A stretch of DNA of 64,000 nucleotides. Source: Cytophagaceae bacterium. GTDB lineage: Bacteria; Bacteroidota; Bacteroidia; Cytophagales; Spirosomataceae. Location: assembly GCA_016722655.1 (NCBI GenBank), contig JADKIR010000004.1, forward strand, positions 1,860,001 to 1,924,000, in the 5' to 3' direction. Below, one piece after another: positions 1 to 8,864 of the stretch. The position numbers and the translations under genes are program-made. The stretch's first letter is position 1. Each line of letters begins with the position of its first letter. The notes below the pieces were generated by a model that saw only the letters and a program-made list of their open reading frames with translations, had not been told where the DNA came from and ran no database searches.

Positions 1-1
1 G

Positions 2-274
2 CTTTATGAAGGCCTGAAACACTATTTCATTATCAGGTTTTTACAAAGATCAGGTGCATTTAAAGAGTTTCTGGAAGAGGTATTGGGCAAAACGGTGGAC
101 ATTGTGTTTTTTGAATATTCGAAAAAAACCTCCAGAGAGCGAGGCCCTGCTTTGGTTGGTTTGGAACTCAGTAACAAAGATGAATTCCCGCATCTGCTCG
201 AAAGGATGAAGGCAGCCAATGTACAGTTTACCTATATCAATGATAAACCCGATTTATTTGAGTTTTTGATTTGA
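2..274 (+). CDS. ilvA: Threonine dehydratase (threonine ammonia-lyase), C-terminal end only
   Basis: The window opens inside this gene; 90 codons remain before TGA at 272-274. The residues match the C-terminal regulatory (ACT-like) domain of biosynthetic threonine dehydratase: a GLKHYFIIRF start, then FEYSKKTSRERGPALVGLEL, then the helix LLERMKAANVQFTYIND ending in LFEFLI. The enzyme deaminates threonine to 2-oxobutanoate, the first step to isoleucine, and this domain normally senses isoleucine and valine. The PLP-binding catalytic domain lies outside the window, so whether the enzyme is intact cannot be judged. The family assignment is strong despite the truncation. Confidence 0.88.
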   Translation, partial: LYEGLKHYFIIRFLQRSGAFKEFLEEVLGKTVDIVFFEYSKKTSRERGPALVGLELSNKDEFPHLLERMKAANVQFTYINDKPDLFEFLI

Positions 275-500
275 TTTTGTTTAATTTTGGAAAGTTTCAA
301 ATAATTTCGCACCGCCTGTTTATTTCTTCAGACATTATCAAATGCCAGATTTTTGAAGGTCTGGAATTTCCGGCTGAGGATGTTTTGAAAGATTGAGTTC
401 AATGGACTTTTATTGTCCAGTATTTTGAATATTAACTTGAGCATTTAAGTGTAATTATAAAAATATCCTAAATTTACCACTTGATAATCTATCCAGCAGT
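275..500. other. Intergenic stretch, no gene seen
   Basis: AT-rich spacer between the ilvA end and the RDD gene. A weak 5-bp-stem hairpin lies at about 345-364 (CCAGA/TCTGG) without a T-run, so it is not a convincing terminator. A near-consensus -7 element (TAAATTTA, one mismatch to TAnnTTTG) at 469-476 is a possible promoter for the next gene. Confidence 0.4.
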
Positions 501-941
501 ATGGAAACAATTTTTATTGAAAATTCACAACCCCGGTTGGTTCTGGCTAGCAAAGAGAAAAGACTAATTAATTTCTTGGTTGATTACCTTGTTTCAATCT
601 TTTTAGCCGGCTTATTATCATTGATTTTGAACCTAATTCTGGATTTTTCCGGCATTTTTATGGAATATAGTTTTCTGGAAAATGATGCAATTTTTGTATT
701 GTTTTTTTACTTTTTTTGGCCGTTTTATTATATCGTTTCGGAGAGTTTATTTGGAAAAACAATCGGAAAATCCATCACGAAGACCAAAGTGGTAGATTTT
801 AATGGAGAAAAGCCGGCATTTTGGAGAATATTGATTCGTTCTTTTTCCAGATTTTTACCCTACGAACCTCTTACATTTTTTAGTCAAAAAAGATTCGGAT
901 GGCACGATAAAGTGTCGCGAACAAAAGTGGTGAACGAATAA
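501..941 (+). CDS. RDD family membrane protein
   Basis: A 146-residue inner-membrane protein. Two long hydrophobic stretches (about residues 25-50 and 65-88) follow a basic N-terminus (KEKRLINFLVDYLVS). A conserved-looking segment ESLFGKTIGKSITKTKVV and the tail FGWHDKVSRTKVV match the RDD family, where the GKxxxGL-type loop and the HD near the end are hallmarks. The family's function is poorly defined; some members are linked to ion transport or osmotic stress. The start is the first ATG after the upstream stop. The gene converges with the SNF2 helicase, 11 bp from its end. Confidence 0.75.
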   Translation: METIFIENSQPRLVLASKEKRLINFLVDYLVSIFLAGLLSLILNLILDFSGIFMEYSFLENDAIFVLFFYFFWPFYYIVSESLFGKTIGKSITKTKVVDFNGEKPAFWRILIRSFSRFLPYEPLTFFSQKRFGWHDKVSRTKVVNE

Positions 942-952
942 GATTTCCCCTA

Positions 953-3877
953 CTACTCCAACAAGCCCAATATATCCTTCTCAGACAGTGACTTAATAAA
1001 CCCTTCTTCAGCCGTAATCAGGTCATTAAATAGCTGTTTTTTAGAATTTTGGAGATCCAAAATCTTTTCTTCGACCGTATTTTTGGTGATAAATTTATAA
1101 GAAAAGACCGTTTTGGTCTGGCCAATCCTGTGGGCTCTGTCCACAGCCTGTGCTTCAATGGCTGGGTTCCACCAGGGGTCAAGCATAAATACATATTCAG
1201 CAGCGGTAAGGTTGAGTCCCACACCACCGGCTTTGAGAGAAATCAGAAATACTTTCGGTTCAGAATCATTCTGGAATTTATCCACCAAATCCATACGGTT
1301 TTGGGTAGCTCCATCAAGATAAAGGTATTTGGTATTTTTTTCTTCCAATTTGTTTTTTATCAGAGCCAGGTGTTTTGTAAATTGGCTGAATACCAGCACT
1401 TTGTATCCTTCGTTTACAACTTCTATGAGCTTATGCATAATATCCTTGTCTTTGCCCGATTCCCCCTCAAAGTGTTCATCGACCATCAGTGGGTTGTTGG
1501 CCAGTTGACGGAGTTTGGTAAGGCCCTGTAGTACCAAAATACTACTGCTTTTTAGATTTTCTTTACCTATATTTTGCAAAAGTTGGTTTCTGATAAATGA
1601 CTTTGTCTCCTCATATATTTTCTCTTGCTCAGTGGTCATCTGGCAGTATTGAACAGTTTCTATTTTCTCGGGCAATTCTTTTGCAACCTGGCTTTTCTGC
1701 CTTCTGAGCATAAAAGGCTTGATGCGATTGTAGAGTTTTTTCAGCGTGTCTTCATCTTTTTGTTTTTCAATTTGCTGTTGAAACTGATTTTTGAAATAAT
1801 TCATACTCCCCAAAAGACCGGGGTTGATGAAGCTCATCTGTGTCCAGAGGTCCATGGTGCTGTTTTCGAGCGGCGTACCGGTAAGGATGATACGGTTGTT
1901 GGTGTAAAGTTGGTTTACACTGTTAAAAATCATCGAGCCGGGGTTCTTGATGGCCTGCGATTCATCCAGAATGGCATAATTGAATTTAAAATTTTTAAGA
2001 AAATCAATGTCCAGTCTAAGCACACCATAAGAACATATCACCAGATCGTAAAATCCAAATGCCATGGTGTCTTTGTATCGATTGGAACCGAAATGTATTA
2101 AAATCCTGAGTTTTGGAGTAAATTTCTGAGCTTCTTTCTGCCAGTTGTAAATCAAACTGGTGGGCATTACCAGCAGGCTGGGAGTTTCAGGCTTTTCATC
2201 AGCAATTTTCTGCAAAAATGCCAGCGTAGTAACAGTTTTACCGAGACCCATATCATCGGCAAGGCATCCTCCAAACTTATATTTTTTCAGGAAATGTAAC
2301 CAATCATAACCTGCTTTTTGGTAGGGTCTCAGGATTCCCTTGAAGTCCTCAGGTAGCGGTATTTCCTCTATTTCTTTAAACTCCCGCAAAGCCATAAGCT
2401 TACGGTTGATTACTGTATTGGCCAGCCCTTCGTCTGCCAGACTTTGTATGAGTCCGATCTGATATTTTCGAAGTTTCGGAGTTTCGTTATCATCAATTTC
2501 AATACTTTCAAACAACTCGGAGTATTGTGAAAACCAGGTTTGAGGAATCAAAGCCATTTCGCCATTGGGTAGCTCAAATTCCTTTTGCCCCTTCAGGATA
2601 TAGTTTCTGATTTTTAAAAAAGGCAACTTAAATTCTCCAAATTGCACCAATGCATGGATATCAAACCAGTCGTGATTTTCCTCGATTTTGATTTCCATTT
2701 TCGAATACCCCAGAAAATACTTCACCGCATTTTCTTTGTTTTGGGTTATTTTTATTCCGGCCTCTTCCAGAGCGGGAGCGTTTTGATTGATCCAGTCAAT
2801 GGCATCGTGTTTGGTAGTGCTCGAACGACCACTTCTGAGGTCAAGGCCATGGTTTTTTAGAAAATGAATGGTTGCTTTCTCTGCTTCAAGGTTTTTGTCA
2901 ACTTTATGAAACGTCCAGCTTTCTTCATTTTTTTCAAGAAAAACATGTGCCGGGGAGCTGAAATTATCATGCTTGAAATTATAAGTACCGTAGTTAAATG
3001 AAAGCTCAAAGACAAATTTGCTATCCTGCGATGAAGAACCGGTATTTGATTCAAACAGTGAACCACTTTTGCTCGCATTTACCTCTGTCACAAGGATTTC
3101 AGCTTTGCTTTCATGTTTTTCTCTTTGAATTTCAAACCCTTTTGAAAAAACCTTGAAATTGGCTACCAGCGGCACAATAAATTTGCGGTAATAGGTTTCC
3201 TCAATTTTTTTTGGAATAACAATATTGGGCTTGTTGAGGAATGGTTTAAGTTTTTTACCGTCAGCATATTTATCAAAAAGGTACAGTTTGCCTTCGACCA
3301 AGAGTGCTGCCGGGAGATCGTTAACGATGTAGGCATTTTTAAATTGAAACTTTATCTTTTCCTCTCCACACTTAATTATGGGGTAATATATAGTTTGGTC
3401 TTCTTGTTTTTCAAAGTGAAAATACGCCCTGGCAGGTTCCTGTATAACCTCTATTTCTTTCCAGGTCGGGATGCCATCGTTACCCATTACAAAAACAGGT
3501 TTATTTTTCAGGTGCATGAAAATCTCCCTTTTGTAATTTTCGATATACGAAAGTATGGTGGCTTTCAGTAACTTATCGCCCTTTTCTTCGTTAAAAATTC
3601 TGGAAAAAAAGTCTTGTGCTGAAAGTTTCTTATTGTTAAATTTTTTCAGAATCTCATCTTGCTGAATAGCATCGGTCCATTTTACGAGGTCTTCGTCGCC
3701 TTTTTCCAGCTGGGCCTTAAAGTCTTTAAAGTTTACACTTGAGATATTTTGTGTTTGATAAGTGATCTGACCCTTGGCATTAAGCTGGGCAACATATGAT
3801 TCGACCAAAAAACCGAGGAATTCGTGCTCATAAAGACTAAAAATAAGTTTAAACGGCTCAGATGGCGAAACGATCAT
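953..3877 (-). CDS. SNF2-family DEAD/DEAH-box helicase
   Basis: A 974-residue SNF2-type ATPase. The C-terminal half carries the full helicase core: Walker A in DDMGLGKTVTTLAF (about residue 544), the motif II variant DESQAIKN (about 641), the GTPLENS motif III region, and motif VI HRIGQTK (about 917). The first ~470 residues have no motif I recognise and probably form a substrate or nucleic-acid specificity region. Such proteins use ATP to translocate on double-stranded DNA and displace bound proteins; bacterial relatives include RapA-like enzymes. A perfect -7 element lies 25 bp upstream of the ATG. It is a single gene diverging from fabI. Confidence 0.9.
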   Translation of the reverse strand: MIVSPSEPFKLIFSLYEHEFLGFLVESYVAQLNAKGQITYQTQNISSVNFKDFKAQLEKGDEDLVKWTDAIQQDEILKKFNNKKLSAQDFFSRIFNEEKGDKLLKATILSYIENYKREIFMHLKNKPVFVMGNDGIPTWKEIEVIQEPARAYFHFEKQEDQTIYYPIIKCGEEKIKFQFKNAYIVNDLPAALLVEGKLYLFDKYADGKKLKPFLNKPNIVIPKKIEETYYRKFIVPLVANFKVFSKGFEIQREKHESKAEILVTEVNASKSGSLFESNTGSSSQDSKFVFELSFNYGTYNFKHDNFSSPAHVFLEKNEESWTFHKVDKNLEAEKATIHFLKNHGLDLRSGRSSTTKHDAIDWINQNAPALEEAGIKITQNKENAVKYFLGYSKMEIKIEENHDWFDIHALVQFGEFKLPFLKIRNYILKGQKEFELPNGEMALIPQTWFSQYSELFESIEIDDNETPKLRKYQIGLIQSLADEGLANTVINRKLMALREFKEIEEIPLPEDFKGILRPYQKAGYDWLHFLKKYKFGGCLADDMGLGKTVTTLAFLQKIADEKPETPSLLVMPTSLIYNWQKEAQKFTPKLRILIHFGSNRYKDTMAFGFYDLVICSYGVLRLDIDFLKNFKFNYAILDESQAIKNPGSMIFNSVNQLYTNNRIILTGTPLENSTMDLWTQMSFINPGLLGSMNYFKNQFQQQIEKQKDEDTLKKLYNRIKPFMLRRQKSQVAKELPEKIETVQYCQMTTEQEKIYEETKSFIRNQLLQNIGKENLKSSSILVLQGLTKLRQLANNPLMVDEHFEGESGKDKDIMHKLIEVVNEGYKVLVFSQFTKHLALIKNKLEEKNTKYLYLDGATQNRMDLVDKFQNDSEPKVFLISLKAGGVGLNLTAAEYVFMLDPWWNPAIEAQAVDRAHRIGQTKTVFSYKFITKNTVEEKILDLQNSKKQLFNDLITAEEGFIKSLSEKDILGLLE

Positions 3878-3901
3878 ATAAGAATTTTAAAAAAAGGGAA
3901 T

Positions 3902-3909
3902 CAAAAGTA
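3902..3909 (-). promoter_or_regulatory. Predicted -7 element for the SNF2 helicase gene
   Basis: Read on the minus strand this is TACTTTTG, an exact fit to the Bacteroidota -7 consensus TAnnTTTG, 25 bp before the helicase ATG. No clear -33 TTG was seen at the usual spacing. Confidence 0.55.
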
Positions 3910-4014
3910 AGCGATTGAGGGCTTTCGACAAAAATTAAATGTGTCCATCGGGAAATATTTTATCCACAGCCGGTGCCCTTTCATCCTAAATACCAATCTT
4001 AATCAAAAAATTCC

Positions 4015-4022
4015 TATTTTTG
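4015..4022 (+). promoter_or_regulatory. Predicted -7 element for fabI
   Basis: TATTTTTG matches TAnnTTTG exactly and lies 45 bp upstream of the fabI ATG, leaving a leader of about 38 nt. The divergent helicase promoter is about 105 bp away. Confidence 0.6.
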
Positions 4023-4066
4023 CATTCTGAAAAATATTGAACCGAATAACCAATACCAAATAATTT

Positions 4067-4891
4067 ATGGGATACGGATTACTTAAAGGCAAAAGAGGAA
4101 TTATTTCAGGAGCTTTAGATGAAAATTCTATTGCCTGGAAAGTAGCTTTGAAAGCCAAAGAAGAAGGAGCGATTTTTACTCTCACCAATGCTCCGATAGC
4201 TATGAGACTAGGTGAAATCAATAAATTAGCTGAAATATGTGAAGCAGAAATTATCCCTGCTGATGCTACCTCCGAAGAAGATATCGAAAATCTTTTCACC
4301 AAATCAATGGAAGTGCTGGGTGGTAAACTCGACTTTGTGTTGCACTCTATTGGTATGTCGCCCAATATTCGTAAAGGAAAAGAATACGGCGACCTTAATT
4401 ATGACTGGTTTAAACAAAGCGTTGATATTTCGGCTCTTTCTTTTCACAGGTTTTTGCAAACTTCCGAAAAGCTTGACGCTATGAATGAGTGGGGGTCTAT
4501 TGTAGCCCTAAGTTACATTGCTGCACAGCGTACTTTTGCTTTCTATACCGACATGGCCGACGTGAAAGCTTTGCTTGAGTCGATTGCCCGTAGTTATGGT
4601 TACAGATACGGAAAATTGAAAAAAGTAAGGGTAAATACCATTTCTCAGTCTCCTACCATGACGCGTGCCGGTAGCGGTATCGGTAGTTTTGGCACATTCT
4701 ATGAATATGCCGAGAAAAATTCACCTTTGGGTAATGCATCTGCTGATAGCTGTGCCGACTATGTGATTACGCTATTCTCGGATTTGACCCGAATGGTCAC
4801 TATGCAGAATCTTTTCCATGATGGTGGTTTTTCGATGACCGGTGTGTCAAGAGAAATCCTGGAGATGATGCTTCCCGAAGATCAAAAATAA
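4067..4891 (+). CDS. fabI: Enoyl-[acyl-carrier-protein] reductase (FabI type)
   Basis: A 274-residue cytosolic short-chain dehydrogenase of the FabI branch, which reduces trans-2-enoyl-ACP in the last step of each fatty-acid elongation cycle. The N-terminus GLLKGKRGIISGALDENSIAW is the atypical FabI nucleotide-binding motif. The catalytic region SYIAAQRTFAFYTDMADVK gives Y150, Y160 and K167, with the same spacing as Y146/Y156/K163 of the E. coli enzyme. The PTMTRAGSGIGSF segment corresponds to the flexible substrate loop. Length and start agree with the family. It is monocistronic, with its own -7 element and a strong terminator after it. Confidence 0.93.
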   Translation: MGYGLLKGKRGIISGALDENSIAWKVALKAKEEGAIFTLTNAPIAMRLGEINKLAEICEAEIIPADATSEEDIENLFTKSMEVLGGKLDFVLHSIGMSPNIRKGKEYGDLNYDWFKQSVDISALSFHRFLQTSEKLDAMNEWGSIVALSYIAAQRTFAFYTDMADVKALLESIARSYGYRYGKLKKVRVNTISQSPTMTRAGSGIGSFGTFYEYAEKNSPLGNASADSCADYVITLFSDLTRMVTMQNLFHDGGFSMTGVSREILEMMLPEDQK

Positions 4892-4915
4892 GCTTTAGAA
4901 AGACTCTAAATACAA

Positions 4916-4940
4916 AAGGCGGATCTCAATGGTCCGCCTT
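4916..4940. terminator. Rho-independent terminator, probably bidirectional
   Basis: Perfect 8-bp stem AAGGCGGA/TCCGCCTT with a 9-nt loop, in the 72-bp gap between convergent fabI and the minus-strand small-protein pair. A-rich on the left and T-containing on the right, so it can serve both sides. Confidence 0.75.
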
Positions 4941-4963
4941 AATTGTATAATCTTTATTCAACC

Positions 4964-5191
4964 CTATTTCTTTTTGAAAAAATTAAAAACCAAATCCGAA
5001 ATCAAATAACCCATCACTCCACCATAAAGCGTAGAATTTAAAGGTTTTGATGTAATCGGACATGTACCGGATGTACAACCAATCTCATGCCAGTATAAAT
5101 AGCCACCTATTCCTCCTACAATCACCCCAATAGCCGGTACTATTAATTTTTGATAATTCATGTTTTTTACCGTATCTCTTAATTTATTCAT
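4964..5191 (-). CDS. DUF6132-like small membrane protein
   Basis: Encodes 75 residues with two predicted membrane spans (about 18-33 and 55-70). Between them lies a Cys-containing segment, GCTSGTCPITSKP, followed by a small-residue turn (STLYGGVMGYL). This Gly-rich first helix, GCxSGxCxIxS and YGG pattern is what I recall of the DUF6132 family. Function unknown; the CxxxxC pair suggests metal binding or redox. Its ATG overlaps the stop of the upstream gene by 4 bp (ATGA), so the two are translationally coupled. An internal ATG at codon 11 (MNYQKL) is an alternative start. Confidence 0.65.
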   Translation of the reverse strand: MNKLRDTVKNMNYQKLIVPAIGVIVGGIGGYLYWHEIGCTSGTCPITSKPLNSTLYGGVMGYLISDLVFNFFKKK

Positions 5192-5439
5192 TCTTTTGTA
5201 ACTTCTTCAAATTCTACAGTTTCCGGGTCAGTATTTTTGTCTGTTTTAGCATTTTGCTGTGGCACACCGCAGGCACCGCCCATACAACCAGTATTGGTTA
5301 TAGCCTGGAAGACAAACAAAGCCCCGATCATTCCCACACCGTAGTTTCGCTCGCTGATACTGTTTATAACAAAATATCCTCCGATAAACAACCGCAACCA
5401 TCTCACAAACGACCAGCCAGTCAACAAGGTCTCTTTCAT
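5188..5439 (-). CDS. Small DUF2892-like inner-membrane protein
   Basis: An 83-residue protein with two hydrophobic spans (about 12-27 and 33-48) separated by SERNYG, then a Cys motif NTGCMGGACGVP and an acidic, hydrophilic tail. It resembles the short DUF2892/YgaP-membrane-domain proteins common in Bacteroidota, which sit near rhodanese or thioredoxin genes and are thought to take part in sulfur or redox handling. It is the first gene of a two-gene operon with the following Cys-pair protein, and both put a paired-Cys loop next to the membrane. The partnership is clear from the 4-bp overlap; the role is inferred. Confidence 0.6.
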   Translation of the reverse strand: MKETLLTGWSFVRWLRLFIGGYFVINSISERNYGVGMIGALFVFQAITNTGCMGGACGVPQQNAKTDKNTDPETVEFEEVTKE

Positions 5440-5703
5440 TTATTTTTTTTATTTATAGAAAATGACTTCGAAATCTATTTTCGATATAATTATATGAACA
5501 TATTTTCATATAATCAAAAATTCCTGAAAATAGTTCTGTAAATATGTTTTTTTTTGGCGGGGAAAGCGGAAGTTGATTTGTGCTAACATTTTTTTAGGTA
5601 CAAATTTTGAAAAGTAAAATCATATTAAAAATTAAATATTTTGTATCGATTCCAACGATTTTCACAAGAATAGTATCTTATTTTCAAAGAGGTTTAAGGG
5701 TAA

Positions 5704-5744
5704 TTGAAGGCGGGTCAACGGTTTTCTGGCGATCCGCCCTTCAA
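5704..5744. other. Strong hairpin in a long 5' region
   Basis: The gene-free stretch 5440-5793 is AT-rich apart from a GC-rich inverted repeat: TTGAAGG-CGGGTC pairs with GATCCG-CCCTTCAA (13 pairs, one G-T, one bulge) around a 14-nt loop. It ends 49 bp before the lipoprotein ATG at 5794. There is no proper T-run on the plus strand, so it may be an mRNA leader structure, a weak terminator or a dispersed repeat. Confidence 0.45.
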
Positions 5745-5793
5745 AATCTAAAAAACACTGTGATGTTGGAGGATGGGTTTAAAAACAATCATT

Positions 5794-6261
5794 ATGAAAA
5801 ATCTGATAATAATATTGATGCTGGCAATGGTTTCGTGCAAAACCAATGATGCTATAGTGCCTTCAGGTGATAAAAACACAATAAATTCTATAACCAATGT
5901 AGGTTTTTTTAAAAAGTGGAAATTAGCTTCCTATGAAAACAGAAAAGCTCTCAATTTCAATGTAATCATGGAGCTCAAGCCTGAAAAAAACGAAAAGGGA
6001 TTCTATATTTTAAATGGGAAAAGTACCATAAATTTTTACTATGCCGGATTTGAATACAATACCGATAATAAGACGTTCAGTATTAAAGACATAAGTGTGA
6101 CCGAGATAGCAGGAGCAAAAGCCGATCAGGAAATTGAGACTGACTTTTTAACCAGGTTAGCTAAAATTGGAAAATATGAAATATCAGAAGATAACAAAAC
6201 TTTAACCCTGATTTCAACGGGAAATTCTCCCCAAAAAATGTATTTCGTCATATCGGAATAA
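5794..6261 (+). CDS. META-domain-like lipoprotein
   Basis: I chose the ATG at 5794 because it gives a clean lipoprotein signal, MKNLIIILMLAMVSC, with the lipid-carrying Cys at residue 15; an upstream in-frame ATG at 5773 would put polar residues before it. The mature 140 residues read like a META/HslJ-type fold: a KWKLASYE strand, LNGKSTINFYYAGFEYN, then DISVTEIAGAKAD, FLTRLAKIGKYEISEDNKTLTLIS. META proteins are small extracytoplasmic beta-rich proteins of uncertain role, sometimes protease-inhibitor-like. The next gene is a serpin, so an inhibitory theme is possible but inferred. Confidence 0.6.
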   Translation: MKNLIIILMLAMVSCKTNDAIVPSGDKNTINSITNVGFFKKWKLASYENRKALNFNVIMELKPEKNEKGFYILNGKSTINFYYAGFEYNTDNKTFSIKDISVTEIAGAKADQEIETDFLTRLAKIGKYEISEDNKTLTLISTGNSPQKMYFVISE

Positions 6262-6314
6262 GCTTGATTTCAATTTTGATAAAGAATTTAAGTAAAATAA
6301 TATTTTAAAGTTTT

Positions 6315-7520
6315 ATGAAAAAAATAGTTTTAATCTTAGCCACTCTACCTCTTTTTTTGATAATGACCAATTGTGAAAATGCCCCCTCACCTGAAGGGAA
6401 ATCGATTAGTATTTCTGAAAATTTTGCACAAAAGACCGACAGTTTTGCTTTTGATTTTTGGAAAGCTCTGAATAAAGACGAAAAACCGGAATCCAATTAT
6501 TTTGTATCACCTCTCAGTTTGAATATAGCTCTGGGAATGCTCCTAAATGGTGCCGATACTGATACCAAAAATGAAATCCAGAAAATGCTGGGCTACGACT
6601 CAGAAAGTATGGAGGAAATCAATAAGACCTATAAAGAACTGATTGATAATCTGCCACTTGTTGATCCAAAAGTAGTAAACACAATTGCCAATTCAGTTTG
6701 GCAAAACAAAAACTTTACGGCAGAAAAAAGCTTTACTGATGCTCTCACTGCCAATTTTAATGCCCGCCTTTATACAGAAGATTTTGGGAATCAGGCTACT
6801 GTAAATAAAATCAATCAATGGGCTGCCGACAATACCAATCAGAAGATCAAAAAAATCCTTGATGAGATTAAAGCTGATGATGTGATGTTTTTAATCAATG
6901 CTTTATACTTTAAAGGAGATTGGAGCAAACAGTTTAAAACCGAAAATACCGTAAAAGAGGATTTTGCAGGTACAAAAACTACCAGACCCGTTGACATGAT
7001 GAATCAAACTGAAGAGTTTAGGTTTGTTGAAAATGAGCAACTTAAGATGGTGGAACTCCCCTATGGAAACGAAAAGTATTCCATGAAGGTTTTGCTTCCC
7101 AAAAATAATGATTTGCAAAAGACAATAGCTGAAATGACACCCAATACCTGGAAATCACTCGAAAATAGTATGACCAAACAAAAAGTGGTTGTTGGCCTGC
7201 CTAAGTTCACATTAGAGTATTCCAAAAAATTGAATTCCGTATTAGAAGGATTGGGAATGAAAAAAGCCTTTTCTGATCAGGCTGATTTATCGAAAATCAT
7301 GAAACCCGCCGGTAAAATCAAGGTAGGATTTGTAAAACAGGATACATTCCTGGCAATAGATGAAAAAGGGACCGAAGCTGCCGCAGTGACATCTATCGGC
7401 ATAGTGTTGACTTCGATGCCGGTTTATCCCGAGATTATTTGTAATCAGCCATTTGCTATAGTTATTACTGAAAAAACTTCCGACACCATTATGTTTATCG
7501 GAAAGATTGCTAATCTATAA
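6315..7520 (+). CDS. Serpin (serine protease inhibitor), cell-surface lipoprotein
   Basis: A 401-residue complete serpin after an N-terminal signal (MKKIVLILATLPLFLIMTNC, possible lipid Cys at 20, though Asn at -1 is atypical). Family landmarks are NYFVSPLSLNIALGMLLNGA, NAIYF-like INALYFKGDWSKQF, and the C-terminal PFAIVITEKTSDTIMFIGKI. The reactive-centre hinge, EKGTEAAAVTSIGI, follows the inhibitory consensus (Glu at P17, Gly at P15, Thr at P14, small residues P12-P9), so it is probably a true inhibitor. By counting, P1 falls near the LTSM segment, so Thr or Leu; this is uncertain. Bacterial serpins are thought to protect against exogenous or own secreted proteases. It may be co-transcribed with the lipoprotein upstream (53-bp gap). 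Confidence 0.9.
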   Translation: MKKIVLILATLPLFLIMTNCENAPSPEGKSISISENFAQKTDSFAFDFWKALNKDEKPESNYFVSPLSLNIALGMLLNGADTDTKNEIQKMLGYDSESMEEINKTYKELIDNLPLVDPKVVNTIANSVWQNKNFTAEKSFTDALTANFNARLYTEDFGNQATVNKINQWAADNTNQKIKKILDEIKADDVMFLINALYFKGDWSKQFKTENTVKEDFAGTKTTRPVDMMNQTEEFRFVENEQLKMVELPYGNEKYSMKVLLPKNNDLQKTIAEMTPNTWKSLENSMTKQKVVVGLPKFTLEYSKKLNSVLEGLGMKKAFSDQADLSKIMKPAGKIKVGFVKQDTFLAIDEKGTEAAAVTSIGIVLTSMPVYPEIICNQPFAIVITEKTSDTIMFIGKIANL

Positions 7521-7542
7521 GACATTATAATTTTTTGAAAAA

Positions 7543-8814
7543 ATGAAAAAATTAATTTTTATCCTGATCGCAGGTTTGCTTTCGTGGTCATGTACCGACA
7601 ACTGCAGGCAAACCCGGACCTATAAAGCCACAGTTCCTTTTTCGATAGGGCAGGAGCAGATCAGAAGCGGAGTTGCGGTTGAGGCTCCAAGAGAACTCGA
7701 AAATCCGGGTAAAATATATGCCTATGGAAACTATCTGTTAATTGGTGAAACCAAAAAGGGCATTCATATCATTGATAATTCTGTTCCTTCCAGTCCTAAA
7801 AAGCTATCTTTTCTGAAGATTCCGGGAGTGATAGATATGGCGATCAAAGACAATGTGCTTTATGTTGACAGCTACACTGACCTTGTTGCTTTTGATATTT
7901 CTAATCCTTTGTCAGCCAAGGAGATAGGGAGAAAGACGAACGTATTTAATTATGGTTTGGTGGATGGTGTTTCATGGTATTATGATCCCTATTCCAAAAT
8001 AATTACAGATTATGAAATCAAAATCGTAACCGAAACCATCAATACCAACTGTGGAGAAAATAGTACAGTTTGGCCCGTTTACAGAGGCGGTGTGTATTAT
8101 GAGTCGGCAAAAGACCTTTCAACCAGCAACGGTGCCACAGGGGCAAATGGCACCACCGGAACTGGTGGATCTATGGCAAGATTTACAATTTTTGACAAAT
8201 ACCTTTATGCAGCCACTCAATCTGACTTGTTAGTTTTTGACATAAGTACTGCTGAAAAGCCCGATTCTGTAAATAAAATTAATCTGGGTTGGGGTATCGA
8301 AACGATTTTCCCGTATAAAGACAAACTATTTATTGGCAGCAATACAGGCATGTACATTTTTGATAATTCCAATCCTGCCAAGCCGGTAAGGCAGTCGATA
8401 TTCCAACATGCCAGAGCCTGTGATCCGGTGGTGGTTGAGGGTGACAAAGCTTATGTTACGCTTCGTCAGGGTTGGTGTGGGCAGTCGCCAAATCAACTGG
8501 ATATAGTCAACATCAGTAGCCTTACCAATCCTTTTTTGATAAAATCATATACGATGGACAATCCTCACGGATTATCAGTGATGGCAAGTAAACTCACCCT
8601 TTGTGAGGGTAATTTTGGATTAAAAAGCTATAATGTGGCAGACCCTACCGATATCAAACTTCAACAACATATAAAAGGCATCAATGCTTTTGATGTGATT
8701 CAGCTTGACAACAATCTGTTGCTGATGATTGGTGATGACGGATTTTATCAATACGACAATTCTGATCCGAAAAACCTGAAACTTCTAAGTAAAATTGAAG
8801 TAAAAAAGAAGTAA
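7543..8814 (+). CDS. LVIVD-repeat lipoprotein
   Basis: A 423-residue protein with a lipoprotein signal, Cys at residue 17 (AGLLSWSC). The body is a beta-propeller built of LVIVD-type repeats, visible as recurring blades such as KKGIHIIDNSVPSSPKKL, LVAFDISNPLSAKEI, LLVFDISTAEKPDSV, GMYIFDNSNPAKPVR, LDIVNISSLTNPFLI and GFYQYDNSDPKNLKL. A Gly/Thr-rich insert (TGANGTTGTGG) lies near residue 205. LVIVD proteins are surface-exposed and of unknown ligand. The gene starts 22 bp after the serpin and is followed by a predicted outer-membrane protein, a pairing common in Bacteroidota. Confidence 0.8.
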   Translation: MKKLIFILIAGLLSWSCTDNCRQTRTYKATVPFSIGQEQIRSGVAVEAPRELENPGKIYAYGNYLLIGETKKGIHIIDNSVPSSPKKLSFLKIPGVIDMAIKDNVLYVDSYTDLVAFDISNPLSAKEIGRKTNVFNYGLVDGVSWYYDPYSKIITDYEIKIVTETINTNCGENSTVWPVYRGGVYYESAKDLSTSNGATGANGTTGTGGSMARFTIFDKYLYAATQSDLLVFDISTAEKPDSVNKINLGWGIETIFPYKDKLFIGSNTGMYIFDNSNPAKPVRQSIFQHARACDPVVVEGDKAYVTLRQGWCGQSPNQLDIVNISSLTNPFLIKSYTMDNPHGLSVMASKLTLCEGNFGLKSYNVADPTDIKLQQHIKGINAFDVIQLDNNLLLMIGDDGFYQYDNSDPKNLKLLSKIEVKKK

Positions 8815-8864
8815 TAAGTATTTGATAATGAATTGTATATATCAATTAGAAAACTGAATCAAAA

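Noticed and set aside
1625..2101. A 158-codon plus-strand open frame opposite the SNF2 helicase
   Set aside because: Antisense to the conserved helicase core; no independent signal or family pattern.
5607..5849. An 80-codon plus-strand open frame upstream of the META-like lipoprotein
   Set aside because: It overlaps the lipoprotein start in another frame, runs through the GC-rich hairpin and shows no recognisable protein pattern.
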